Assembly: GCA_003249625.1 (NCBI GenBank)
Contig: QKII01000431.1
Location: forward strand, 1-29,533
DNA length: 29,533 nt
Direction of reading: 5' to 3'
DNA from: Propionivibrio sp.
Lineage (GTDB): Bacteria; Pseudomonadota; Gammaproteobacteria; Burkholderiales; Rhodocyclaceae
The notes under the pieces: model-generated
The model's input: only the letters and a program-made list of their open reading frames with translations
Databases searched by the model: none
Told to the model about the DNA's origin: nothing
Shown: positions 9,111 through 16,874 of the stretch, one piece after another
How positions within the stretch are numbered: position 1 is the stretch's first letter
Layout: every line of letters starts with the position of its first letter
Made by a program: the position numbers and the translations under genes

Positions 9111-9796
9111 GATATTTGTCTTTCCCCAAATAGTGCCGTGCCAACGCGGACGAGCGTAGCGCCTTCCGCAATGGCGGCTTCAAGGTCGTTTGACATGCCC
9201 ATCGAGAGCGTGTCGAGGTTAAGACCTTTAGTGTTGAGATAATCGAGCAATTCGTGCAATTGCCGAAAGGGTTGCCGCTGCTGGGCGAAATTGTCAGTGG
9301 CCTCGGGAATTGCCATCAGGCCACGAAGTTCTATGCGTGGGAGCAGAGCAATCTCGCTCGCCAGCGAAAGGGCCTCATCGGGTGAAATGCCGCTCTTGGT
9401 CTTTTCGCCGCTGACGTTGACTTGCAGGCAGACCTGCAGCGGTGGCAGCGTGTCGGGGCGCTGCGCCGACAGGCGTTCGGCTATCTTGAGGCGGTCGATG
9501 GAATGCACCCAGTGGAATGTTTCTGCGATCGGGCGGGTCTTGTTGCTCTGCAACGGACCTATGAAGTGCCATTCCAGATCAGGCAAGCCGACTTCGGCGA
9601 TTTTGCTTACGCCTTCCTGCACGTAGTTCTCGCCGAACGCTCGCTGGCCTGCTGCGGCAGCTTCGCGCACGCAAGTCGCGGGCCACATCTTGCTGACGGC
9701 GAGCAAGCGCACATCGCCAGGTTCTCGCCCACAATCCTGCGCGGCGCTGCGGATCCGTGCCAGAACGGCTTGCAGGTTGGCGGAGATTGTTGTCAT
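9107..9796 (-). CDS. yggS: PLP homeostasis protein YggS (PLPBP family)
   Basis: 229-aa single-domain PLP-binding protein, (beta/alpha)8 barrel, that controls free pyridoxal phosphate rather than catalysing a known reaction. The PLP lysine is Lys36 in LLAVSKMWP; later motifs are FGENYVQE, LEWHFIGPLQSNK, WVHSIDRLKIAERL, VNVSGEKTKSG and SMGMSNDLEAAI. The start at 9796 (MTTISANLQ) is the usual family N-terminus; a longer reading frame upstream to 9904 would run into pilT and lacks support. First gene of the group and divergent from pilT. Confidence 0.95.
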   Translation of the reverse strand: MTTISANLQAVLARIRSAAQDCGREPGDVRLLAVSKMWPATCVREAAAAGQRAFGENYVQEGVSKIAEVGLPDLEWHFIGPLQSNKTRPIAETFHWVHSIDRLKIAERLSAQRPDTLPPLQVCLQVNVSGEKTKSGISPDEALSLASEIALLPRIELRGLMAIPEATDNFAQQRQPFRQLHELLDYLNTKGLNLDTLSMGMSNDLEAAIAEGATLVRVGTALFGERQIS

Positions 9797-9823
9797 AATC
9801 AGCTTCGCTAGGAGCGGCCCGAA

Positions 9824-9851
9824 AGTATAACACTCCCCTGATTGCTCCCAA
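9824..9851 (-). promoter_or_regulatory. Candidate promoter for yggS-proC-yggT-yggU
   Basis: Reading the minus strand, TTGGGA (complement of 9846-9851) and TATACT (complement of 9824-9829) are spaced by 16 nt. This would start transcription about 20 nt before the yggS ATG at 9796. It sits in the 67-bp divergent gap shared with pilT, so the two operons may influence one another. Not tested. Confidence 0.4.
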
Positions 9852-9863
9852 GGATGGCCCTCG

Positions 9864-10910
9864 ATGGATATTACTGAACTGCTTGCCTTTAGCGTCAAGA
9901 ACAAGGCTTCCGACCTCCACCTGTCCTCTGGATTGCCGCCAATGATCCGGGTTCATGGCGACGTCCGCCGGATCAACCTGCCGGCGATGGAGCACAAGGA
10001 TGTGCACGCCATGGTGTACGACATCATGAACGACGCGCAACGGAAACATTACGAGGAAACGCTGGAGTGCGATTTCTCGTTTGAGATTCCCAATCTGGCG
10101 CGTTTCCGGGTGAACGCCTTTGTGCAAAACCGGGGCGCCGGAGCGGTTTTCCGGACAATTCCGTCCAAGGTCCTTACGCTTGAAGACCTTGGTTGTCCGC
10201 GAATTTTCAAGGACATTTCGGAATACCCGCGCGGCGTCGTTCTGGTGACGGGGCCGACCGGGTCAGGCAAGTCAACGACCTTGGCGGCCATGATCAATCA
10301 CATCAACGAGAACGATCATGCGCATATCCTGACTGTCGAGGATCCGATCGAATTCGTACATGAGTCAAAAAAGTGCCTGATCAACCAGCGCGAGGTTGGT
10401 CCACACACCCTGTCATTCGCCAACGCCCTGCGTTCGGCATTACGTGAAGACCCGGATGTAATCCTCGTCGGCGAAATGCGCGATCTCGAGACGATCCGTC
10501 TGGCGCTGACAGCGGCAGAAACCGGTCACCTTGTTTTCGGTACGCTGCACACCTCCAGCGCGGCCAAGACCATTGACCGGGTGGTCGATGTTTTCCCCGC
10601 CGCCGAGAAGGAAATGGTGCGTTCGATGCTCTCAGAATCGCTGCGTGCCGTGATCTCGCAGACACTACTCAAGACCAAGGATGGTACGGGGCGGACTGCG
10701 GCGCACGAGATCATGATCGGTACGCCGGCTATCCGCAACCTGATTCGCGAAAACAAGGTGGCGCAGATGTACTCTGTGATTCAGACAAGTGCTCAGCTTG
10801 GCATGCAGACGCTTGACCAGAGTCTTCTCGATCTGGTTCGTCGCAATATCGTTTCCGGCGCTGAGGCGCGGGCACGGGCGGCGAACAAGGATTCCTTCCC
10901 GGGCGCTTGA
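9864..10910 (+). CDS. pilT: Type IV pilus retraction ATPase PilT
   Basis: Hexameric cytoplasmic motor that depolymerises type IV pili for twitching. The N-terminal domain begins MDITELLAFSVKNKASDLHL. The RecA-like domain has Walker A GPTGSGKST (130-138), the Asp box ILTVEDPIEF, Walker B VILVGEMRD and the His box TGHLVFGTLHT. The retraction signature AIRNLIRE is present near the C-terminus, which separates PilT from extension ATPases such as PilB. 348 aa, usual length. An AAGGA lies about 9 nt before the ATG. pilU follows 21 bp downstream. Confidence 0.97.
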   Translation: MDITELLAFSVKNKASDLHLSSGLPPMIRVHGDVRRINLPAMEHKDVHAMVYDIMNDAQRKHYEETLECDFSFEIPNLARFRVNAFVQNRGAGAVFRTIPSKVLTLEDLGCPRIFKDISEYPRGVVLVTGPTGSGKSTTLAAMINHINENDHAHILTVEDPIEFVHESKKCLINQREVGPHTLSFANALRSALREDPDVILVGEMRDLETIRLALTAAETGHLVFGTLHTSSAAKTIDRVVDVFPAAEKEMVRSMLSESLRAVISQTLLKTKDGTGRTAAHEIMIGTPAIRNLIRENKVAQMYSVIQTSAQLGMQTLDQSLLDLVRRNIVSGAEARARAANKDSFPGA

Positions 10911-10931
10911 CGATCTGCTTAAAGGAAAATC

Positions 10932-12068
10932 ATGGAACGCGATCAGGCATTGAAATTCATGCAGGACCTGCTGCGTCTGATGACACAGAAGAACGGGTCC
11001 GACCTCTTCATCACCGCCAATTTCCCGCCAGCGATCAAGGTCGACGGGCGGGTGACTCCGGTTTCGAACCAGGCGTTGACGGCGCAGCATACTGCGGAGT
11101 TGGCCCGCTCGATCATGAACGACCGTCAGGCGGCGGAATTCGAAGCGACGAAGGAGTGCAATTTTGCTATCTCGCCGTCGGGAATCGGGCGTTTCCGGGT
11201 CAATGCGCTGATTCAGCAGGGACGCGTGGCTGTGGTCTGCCGGACCATAAACCAGTCGATTCCGACGCTCGACGAACTCGGTTTGCCGACAGTGCTCAAG
11301 GATATCGCCATGACCAAGCGCGGACTGGTTATCTTCGTCGGCGGTACCGGCACGGGTAAGACGACTTCGCTGGCGGCGCTGGTCGATCATCGCAACAGCA
11401 ATAGTCAAGGGCATATCATCACGGTCGAGGATCCGATCGAGTTTGTCCATGAACACAAGGGGTGCATCGTCACGCAGCGCGAGGTCGGTGTAGATACCGA
11501 TTCGTGGGAGGCCGCCCTGAAGAATTCCCTGCGGCAGGCGCCGGACGTCATCCTGATGGGCGAAATACGGGACAGGGATACGATGGATTACGGTATTGCT
11601 TTTGCCGAGACGGGGCATCTTTGTCTTGCAACATTGCATGCAAACAGTTCAAACCAGGCGATTGACCGGATCATTAACTTTTTCCCGGAGGAGCGTCGTC
11701 ATCAGCTGTTGATGGATCTCTCTCTGAACCTGCGTGCGCTTGTCTCGCAGCGGCTGTTGCCGAAGAAGGATGGCAAGGGGCGCGTGGCTGCCGTGGAAAT
11801 CCTGCTCAATTCGCCGCTGATTTCGGATCTGATCTTCAAGGGTGAAGTGCATGAAATCAAGGAGGTCATGAAACGTTCCCGCGAGTTGGGAATGCAGACC
11901 TTCGACCAGGCGCTCTTCGACCTTTACGAGGCCGGCCGCATTACTTACGAGGACGCGCTGCGTAATGCCGACTCGATCAACGATCTGCGCCTGCAGATCA
12001 AGCTGCATAGCAAGGACTCGAAGGATCGAGATCTCAATTCGGGTATTGGGCATCTGGAAGTCGTCTGA
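10932..12068 (+). CDS. pilU: Type IV pilus PilT-dependent retraction ATPase PilU
   Basis: PilT paralogue that assists retraction under load. 378 aa with Walker A GGTGTGKTT (137-145), Asp box HIITVEDPIEFVHEH, Walker B VILMGEIRD and His box TGHLCLATLHA. The N-terminal start MERDQALKFMQDLLRLM and the acidic/basic C-terminal tail after residue 345 fit PilU. The PilT AIRNLIRE motif is replaced by SPLISDLIFKGE, as expected for PilU. An AAAGGA precedes the ATG. It is co-transcribed with pilT and ends just before a strong terminator. Confidence 0.96.
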   Translation: MERDQALKFMQDLLRLMTQKNGSDLFITANFPPAIKVDGRVTPVSNQALTAQHTAELARSIMNDRQAAEFEATKECNFAISPSGIGRFRVNALIQQGRVAVVCRTINQSIPTLDELGLPTVLKDIAMTKRGLVIFVGGTGTGKTTSLAALVDHRNSNSQGHIITVEDPIEFVHEHKGCIVTQREVGVDTDSWEAALKNSLRQAPDVILMGEIRDRDTMDYGIAFAETGHLCLATLHANSSNQAIDRIINFFPEERRHQLLMDLSLNLRALVSQRLLPKKDGKGRVAAVEILLNSPLISDLIFKGEVHEIKEVMKRSRELGMQTFDQALFDLYEAGRITYEDALRNADSINDLRLQIKLHSKDSKDRDLNSGIGHLEVV

Positions 12069-12094
12069 CCCGACGATACTCCGTTCTCCTTAAA

Positions 12095-12129
12095 AGACGC
12101 CCCGGTTATGGCCGGGGCGTCTTTTTTTT
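12095..12129 (+). terminator. Intrinsic terminator after pilTU
   Basis: Perfect 11-bp GC-rich stem AGACGCCCCGG / CCGGGGCGTCT (12095-12105 with 12112-12122), a 6-nt loop and an eight-T tract (12122-12129). It lies 26 bp after the pilU stop, a textbook Rho-independent terminator. It isolates pilTU from the oxidoreductase operon. Confidence 0.93.
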
Positions 12130-12190
12130 GTGCGTCGTGCCTTAAAAATACCCCACTTCTTTCGTCGGATTTTGATAACTGAAATATCGT

Positions 12191-12219
12191 TTCACAATTC
12201 GGAATTCCGGCTGTACAAT
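12191..12219 (+). promoter_or_regulatory. Candidate sigma-70 promoter for the oxidoreductase operon
   Basis: TTCACA (12191-12196), a 17-nt spacer and TACAAT (12214-12219), each matching 5 of 6 consensus bases. It follows the pilTU terminator and leaves a leader of roughly 85 nt before the first gene at 12313. The leader contains a small inverted repeat (AACTCAT / ATGGGTT, near 12250-12270), of unknown meaning. Confidence 0.5.
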
Positions 12220-12312
12220 TAGTTCCTAACCATCATCGTTTAGTTCCATTAACTCATCAAGTCGATGGGTTATGGGTGGGGTGGCTTCGATAATCAATGG
12301 ATCGGAGAGTGT

Positions 12313-12906
12313 ATGTTCGAAGTGCGTATTCACGGCCGCGGAGGCCAGGGGGTGGTAACGGCGGCGGAAATGTTGTCGATCGCCGCATTCGAGGAAGGGC
12401 ATCATGCACAAGCCTTCCCGAGTTTTGGTTCGGAACGGACAGGGGCGCCGGTGGTGGCCTTCTGCCGTGTATCGGATCGCGAGATCCGTTTGCGTGAGCC
12501 GATCATGACGCCGGATGCCTTGATCATTCAGGATCCGACCTTGTTCCGCCAGATCGATGTCTTCGCCGGTCTGAAGAAGGGGGGCTTCGTCCTGATCAAC
12601 ACCAAGCACTCCTTTGAAGAGTTGGGTATCGCAGATCTGGTGCGCGATTTTCCTGCCGACCGTCTGTGTACGCTTCCAGCGATCGATCTCGGTCTCAAGC
12701 ACGTCGGTCGCCCGGTGCCCAATGTGCCGCTGCTGGCGGGGTTCGCTGCGCTTTCCGGGAAGCTGAAGCTCGAGTCGGTATGCAAGGCGATCAACGCCAA
12801 GTTCTCGGGCAAGGTCGCGCAGGGCAACGTTGCCGCGGCGACGGAAGCGTTCAACATGGTCCTGGCGCGCGCCAAGGATCTCAGCAAGGAGGTTGCCAAT
12901 GCTTAA
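12313..12906 (+). CDS. porG: 2-oxoacid:acceptor oxidoreductase, gamma subunit
   Basis: 197-aa gamma subunit of the pyruvate/2-oxoacid:ferredoxin oxidoreductase family (POR_N_gamma domain), which contributes to coenzyme A handling in the heteromultimer. The signature FEVRIHGRGGQGVVTAAEM opens the protein, followed by SFGSERTGAPVVAFCRVSD and a C-terminal VPLLAGFAALSG segment. The ATG at 12313 has GGAGAG just upstream (about 12304). Its end overlaps the alpha gene by 8 bp. The true substrate (pyruvate, 2-ketoglutarate, an aromatic 2-oxoacid) cannot be read from this chain. Confidence 0.9.
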   Translation: MFEVRIHGRGGQGVVTAAEMLSIAAFEEGHHAQAFPSFGSERTGAPVVAFCRVSDREIRLREPIMTPDALIIQDPTLFRQIDVFAGLKKGGFVLINTKHSFEELGIADLVRDFPADRLCTLPAIDLGLKHVGRPVPNVPLLAGFAALSGKLKLESVCKAINAKFSGKVAQGNVAAATEAFNMVLARAKDLSKEVANA

Positions 12907-14155
12907 GCAAATCGAGGGCTCGCACGCCGTTGCCGAGGCGGTTGCCTTGTGCCGGCCAGAAGTGATCTGCGCCTATCCGATTTCCCCGCAGACACACATC
13001 GTCGAAGGCATCGGCGAGATGGTCAAGGCGGGAGAGGTACAGAACTGCGAATTCATCAACGTTGAATCCGAATTCGCCGCCATGAGCGTGGCCATCGGTT
13101 CCTCCGCCGCTGGCGCGCGGACTTATACGGCCACCGCCTCGCAAGGTCTGCTGTTCATGGTTGAAGCGGTTTATAACGCATCCGGACTTGGTTTGCCGAT
13201 CGTGATGACCGTGGCCAACCGGGCGATCGGCGCGCCGATCAACATCTGGAACGATCACTCTGACTCGATCTCTCAGCGCGACAGCGGCTGGCTCCAGCTG
13301 TTCGCCGAGACCAATCAAGAGTCGCTCGACCTGCACATCCAGGCCTTCAAGCTGGCTGAGGAACTGAGTATGCCGGTGATGGTGTGCATGGACGGTTTCA
13401 TTCTCACTCACGCCTACGAGCGTGTCGATATGCCGACGCAGGAGCAGGTCGATGCGTTCCTGCCGCCGTATGAACCGCGTCAGGTGCTCGATCCGGCCGA
13501 CCCGGTGTCGATCGGCGCGATGGTCGGGCCTGAAGCTTTCGCGGAAGTGCGCTATCTGGAGCACGAGAAGCAGCTTCGCGCCCTGGAGCTGATCCCGAAA
13601 GTTGCCGAGGAATTCAAGGCCGGGTTCGGGCGGGACTCGGGCGGTCTGGTACGCGGCTATTGTCTGGAGGATGCCGAAACGGTCGTTATCGCGATGGGGT
13701 CGGTACTCGGCACCATCAAGGATACGGTCGACGAGATGCGCGAGCAGGGCATGAAGATTGGCGTCCTCGGCATCATCTCCTTCCGGCCGTTCCCGCTCGA
13801 AGCGGTTCGCGAGGCCTTGAAAGGTGCCAAGCGTATCGTCGTCGTCGAAAAGGCGTTCTCGGTCGGTATCGGCGGGGTCGTTGCCACCGACGTGCGGACG
13901 GCGCTCGATGGTGCCAGCATCAAGGACTACACGGTCATTGCCGGTCTGGGCGGGCGTCCGATCCTCAAGACATCCTTGCGTGACATCTTTGACAAGGCGC
14001 TGGGCGACGAACTGCCGCCGCTGACGTTCCTTGATCTGGACTGGAACATCGTCAACAAGCAGTTGGAGCGTGAGCGCCAGAAGCGCCGTTCCGGCCCGGT
14101 TGCCGAGAATATCCTGCGCGACGTTGGCAGCAGCCATGTCGCCCAACACAGTTGA
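12899..14155 (+). CDS. porA: 2-oxoacid:acceptor oxidoreductase, alpha subunit
   Basis: 418-aa alpha subunit of the POR family. It starts MLKQIEGSHAVAEAVALCRP with ICAYPISPQTHIVE, the substrate-site stretch (YPITPxT in homologues), and an ESEFAAMSVAIGSSAAGART segment. The C-terminal transketolase-like domain (about 260-400) includes VIAMGSVLGTIKD and VVVEKAFSVGIGG. The ATG at 12899 has an AAGGAGG at 12886-12892 inside the gamma gene. Electrons from TPP-bound substrate are passed to the beta and ferredoxin modules encoded downstream. Pyruvate is the most likely substrate by family frequency, but this is inference. Confidence 0.9.
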   Translation: MLKQIEGSHAVAEAVALCRPEVICAYPISPQTHIVEGIGEMVKAGEVQNCEFINVESEFAAMSVAIGSSAAGARTYTATASQGLLFMVEAVYNASGLGLPIVMTVANRAIGAPINIWNDHSDSISQRDSGWLQLFAETNQESLDLHIQAFKLAEELSMPVMVCMDGFILTHAYERVDMPTQEQVDAFLPPYEPRQVLDPADPVSIGAMVGPEAFAEVRYLEHEKQLRALELIPKVAEEFKAGFGRDSGGLVRGYCLEDAETVVIAMGSVLGTIKDTVDEMREQGMKIGVLGIISFRPFPLEAVREALKGAKRIVVVEKAFSVGIGGVVATDVRTALDGASIKDYTVIAGLGGRPILKTSLRDIFDKALGDELPPLTFLDLDWNIVNKQLERERQKRRSGPVAENILRDVGSSHVAQHS

Positions 14156-14165
14156 GGACACGACC

Positions 14166-15179
14166 ATGAGCTTTCAACCCGTCAAGTTCTACCAGACCGG
14201 CACGTTCACTGTAGGCAACCGCTTGTTGACACAGGATCAGCGCAGCGTGCAGGCAAACATGGAGCGGACCAACTCCCTGAATTCGGGGCACCGTGCCTGC
14301 CAAGGTTGTGGCGAGGCGCTCGGCGCACGCTACGCTATCGACGCGGCGATGCATGCTACCGACAAGCAGATGGTGGCGGTCAATGCCACCGGCTGCCTGG
14401 AGGTGTTCTCCACGCCATATCCTGAAACGTCCTGGCAGATTCCCTGGATTCACTCGCTGTTCGGCAACGCGGCGGCGGTAGCTACCGGCGTGGCTGCAGC
14501 GCGCAAGGTCAAGCGGCAAAAGGGCCTCGCTGGCGATGTGCGCGTTGTCGCGCAAGGCGGTGATGGCGGCACGACCGATATCGGCTTCGGCTGCCTGTCT
14601 GGGATGTTCGAGCGTAACGACGATGTGCTCTACATCTGCTACGACAACGGTGGCTATATGAACACCGGTATCCAGCGCAGCTCGGCGACGCCACCGGCCG
14701 CACGCACGGCGACGACGATGCCCGTCGGCCCGGAGCCCGGCAATCCCTTCGGACAAGGCAAGTTCGTCCCCGCGATCGCCATGGCGCACGAAATCCCCTA
14801 CGTCGCGACGGCAACGGTCGCCGACTTGCGCGACCTCGAATACAAGGTGCGCAAGGCAATGACCTTCCGCGGAGCGCGGTACCTGCATATCCTGGTGCCG
14901 TGCCCGCTTGGCTGGGGAACCGCGTCGAATGACACGTTGCGCATGTCGCGCCTCGCCAAGGAGACTGGGCTGTTCCCGGTCTTCGAGGCGGAGCGTGGTG
15001 AATTGACCCACTCGACCAAGATCCGTCGCGTGCTGCCGGTCGAGGAGTACCTGCGGCCGCAGAAGCGCTTTGCCCACCTGTTTGGCAAGACACCGGCAGT
15101 CGATACCATTGCCCGGCTGCAAGCGATAGCCGACAAGAACATCCGCAAATACGATTTGCTTGAGAAGGAGGCAAACTGA
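14166..15179 (+). CDS. porB: 2-oxoacid:acceptor oxidoreductase, beta subunit (TPP-binding)
   Basis: 337-aa beta subunit holding thiamine pyrophosphate and a 4Fe-4S cluster. Cluster cysteines lie in ACQGCGEALG and NATGCLEV. The TPP motif is GDGGTTDIGFGCLSGM followed by YICYDNGGYMNTGIQRSS. The C-terminal half has LVPCPLGW and GLFPVFEAERGE, typical of POR beta. The ATG at 14166 has a GAGGA about 10 nt upstream. The stop overlaps the start of the next gene (ATGA), so this chain and the flavin subunit are coupled. Confidence 0.92.
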   Translation: MSFQPVKFYQTGTFTVGNRLLTQDQRSVQANMERTNSLNSGHRACQGCGEALGARYAIDAAMHATDKQMVAVNATGCLEVFSTPYPETSWQIPWIHSLFGNAAAVATGVAAARKVKRQKGLAGDVRVVAQGGDGGTTDIGFGCLSGMFERNDDVLYICYDNGGYMNTGIQRSSATPPAARTATTMPVGPEPGNPFGQGKFVPAIAMAHEIPYVATATVADLRDLEYKVRKAMTFRGARYLHILVPCPLGWGTASNDTLRMSRLAKETGLFPVFEAERGELTHSTKIRRVLPVEEYLRPQKRFAHLFGKTPAVDTIARLQAIADKNIRKYDLLEKEAN

Positions 15180-16801
15180 TGAACAAGCCTTTTGCCATTA
15201 CCCTGGACCCCGGTTCGTCGCTCGCCAACCGCACAGGCTCCTGGCGTACCGAGCGGCCGGTCTACGTGAACCGTCTGCCACCGTGCAACAACCAGTGTCC
15301 GGCGGGCGAGGATATCCAGGGCTGGCTGTTCCATGCCGAGTCCGGCAATTACGAAAAGGCCTGGCAGCATCTGACCAAGGACAATCCCTTTCCGGCAATC
15401 ATGGGGCGTGTTTGTTATCACACCTGTGAAGGCGCCTGCAATCGCGCCAACCTCGACGCCGCAGTGGGAATCAACTCGGTCGAACGCTTCCTTGGCGATG
15501 AGGCGATCAAGCGCAAGTGGAAGCTGGTTCTGCCGGCCGAGGAAAGCGGGAAACATGTGTTGATCGTCGGCGGCGGTCCTTCGGGAATGTCGGCCGCATA
15601 TCACCTGCGCCGCCTCGGACACCGCGTGACCGTCTATGAGGCCGGACCAATGCTCGGCGGCATGATGCGCTTCGGAATTCCGAAGTACCGTCTGCCGCGC
15701 GACGTGCTCGATGCCGAAATGCAGCGCGTAGTTGAGATGGGTGTCGAAGTGAAGCTCAATGCCAAGGTGGACAACATTCTTGAAACGATGAAGGCGGGCA
15801 ACTTCGATGCGGCCTTCCTGGCTGTCGGCGCGCACATCGGCAAGCGGACCAACATCCCGGCAGGCGCGGTCTCGAAGATCGTCGATGCGGTTTCCGTGCT
15901 GCGCAGCATGGAAGGCGAAGAAAAACCGATGCTCGGCCGTCGCGTCGTGGTCTATGGCGGCGGCAATACGGCGATCGACGTGGCCCGTACCGCCAAGCGT
16001 ATGGGGGCGGAACCGATCATCGTTTATCGCCGTACCCGCGACAAGATGCCGGCCCACGACTTCGAAGTCGAAGAGGCGATGCAAGAAGGCGTGATGATCA
16101 AGTGGTTGTCGACGATCAAGAAGGCCGGTGATGCCTCGATTACCGTCGAGAAGATGGAACTCGACGCCAACGGCTTCCCGCAACCGACTGGTGAGATCGA
16201 AACGCTGGAGGCCGATTCGGTTGTTCTCGCGCTGGGTCAGGACGTCGACCTCGGGCTGCTCGAAGGCGTACCCGGGCTGGAAGTGACCGATGGCGTGGTC
16301 AAGGTGGATGCCAACATGATGACCGGTCACGCCGGTATCTTCGCCGGTGGCGACATGGTGCCGACCGAGCGCAACATCACGGTCGGGGTCGGCCACGGAA
16401 AGAAGGCAGCACGCAACATCGACGGCTGGCTGCGAGGAGCGGCCTACGTCGCGCCGCCGAAACCACAGGTTGCCACCTTCGAGCGGCTCAATACCTGGTA
16501 CTACTCCGATGCGCCGAAGACCGTGCGGCCGATGCTCGACATCATTCGCCGCCAATCGACGTTCGAAGAAGTCCAGGGCGGCCTCGATGAGACCAATGCG
16601 CTGTTCGAGGCACGGCGTTGCTTGTCCTGTGGCAACTGCTTCGAGTGCGACAACTGCTATGGCGTCTGTCCGGACAACGCGGTGATCAAGCTCGGGCCAG
16701 GCAAGGGCTTCCAGTTCAACTACGACTATTGCAAGGGCTGCGGCCTATGCGTGTCGGAATGCCCGTGCGGCGCGATCAACATGGTGCCGGAAAACAACTG
16801 A
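15179..16801 (+). CDS. GltD-like FAD/NAD(P)-dependent subunit with C-terminal ferredoxin domain
   Basis: 540-aa electron-transfer subunit. The N-terminal region holds GltD-type Fe-S cysteines (PPCNNQCPAGEDI, then VCYHTCEGACNRA). The FAD Rossmann motif HVLIVGGGPSGMSAAYHL (about 123-140) leads to MRFGIPKYRLP. The NAD(P) motif VVVYGGGNTAIDVART and the second flavin segment GIFAGGDMVPTERNITVGVG follow. The C-terminus is a two-cluster ferredoxin (CLSCGNCFECDNCYGVCP and CKGCGLCVSECPCG). This layout resembles the FAD subunit of phenylglyoxylate oxidoreductase (PadH) and glutamate synthase small subunits. It suggests the complex exchanges electrons with NAD(P)H directly rather than only with free ferredoxin. 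The ferredoxin tail stands in for a separate delta subunit. Confidence 0.9.
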   Translation: MNKPFAITLDPGSSLANRTGSWRTERPVYVNRLPPCNNQCPAGEDIQGWLFHAESGNYEKAWQHLTKDNPFPAIMGRVCYHTCEGACNRANLDAAVGINSVERFLGDEAIKRKWKLVLPAEESGKHVLIVGGGPSGMSAAYHLRRLGHRVTVYEAGPMLGGMMRFGIPKYRLPRDVLDAEMQRVVEMGVEVKLNAKVDNILETMKAGNFDAAFLAVGAHIGKRTNIPAGAVSKIVDAVSVLRSMEGEEKPMLGRRVVVYGGGNTAIDVARTAKRMGAEPIIVYRRTRDKMPAHDFEVEEAMQEGVMIKWLSTIKKAGDASITVEKMELDANGFPQPTGEIETLEADSVVLALGQDVDLGLLEGVPGLEVTDGVVKVDANMMTGHAGIFAGGDMVPTERNITVGVGHGKKAARNIDGWLRGAAYVAPPKPQVATFERLNTWYYSDAPKTVRPMLDIIRRQSTFEEVQGGLDETNALFEARRCLSCGNCFECDNCYGVCPDNAVIKLGPGKGFQFNYDYCKGCGLCVSECPCGAINMVPENN

Positions 16802-16820
16802 TCCTCGTTGTGTGAAGTTG

Positions 16821-16859
16821 AACGGGGCGGTGACGCGAGTCACCACCCCGTTTTTTTTT
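16821..16859 (+). terminator. Intrinsic terminator after the oxidoreductase operon
   Basis: Stem AACGGGGCGGTGAC / GTCACCACCCCGTT with a single C-A mismatch, a GCGA tetraloop (16835-16838) and a nine-T tract (16851-16859). It lies 20 bp after the stop. On the minus strand the same hairpin follows the cbpB stop but is trailed by only a poor T-run, so it may stop cbpB transcription weakly. Confidence 0.92.
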
Positions 16860-16874
16860 GCGACGCTACAGCTC

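Noticed and set aside
12881..16555. Long antisense reading frames opposite the oxidoreductase genes (428 and 585 codons among others)
   Set aside because: They mirror strongly supported genes with clear domains; His/Arg/Asp-rich translations show no family features and reflect GC-rich codon bias on the opposite strand.
12313..16801. Assignment as phenylglyoxylate oxidoreductase (padEFGHI)
   Set aside because: The subunit types are similar, but the gene order differs, the separate ferredoxin gene is absent and no phenylacetate pathway genes are in view; a general 2-oxoacid enzyme is the safer call.
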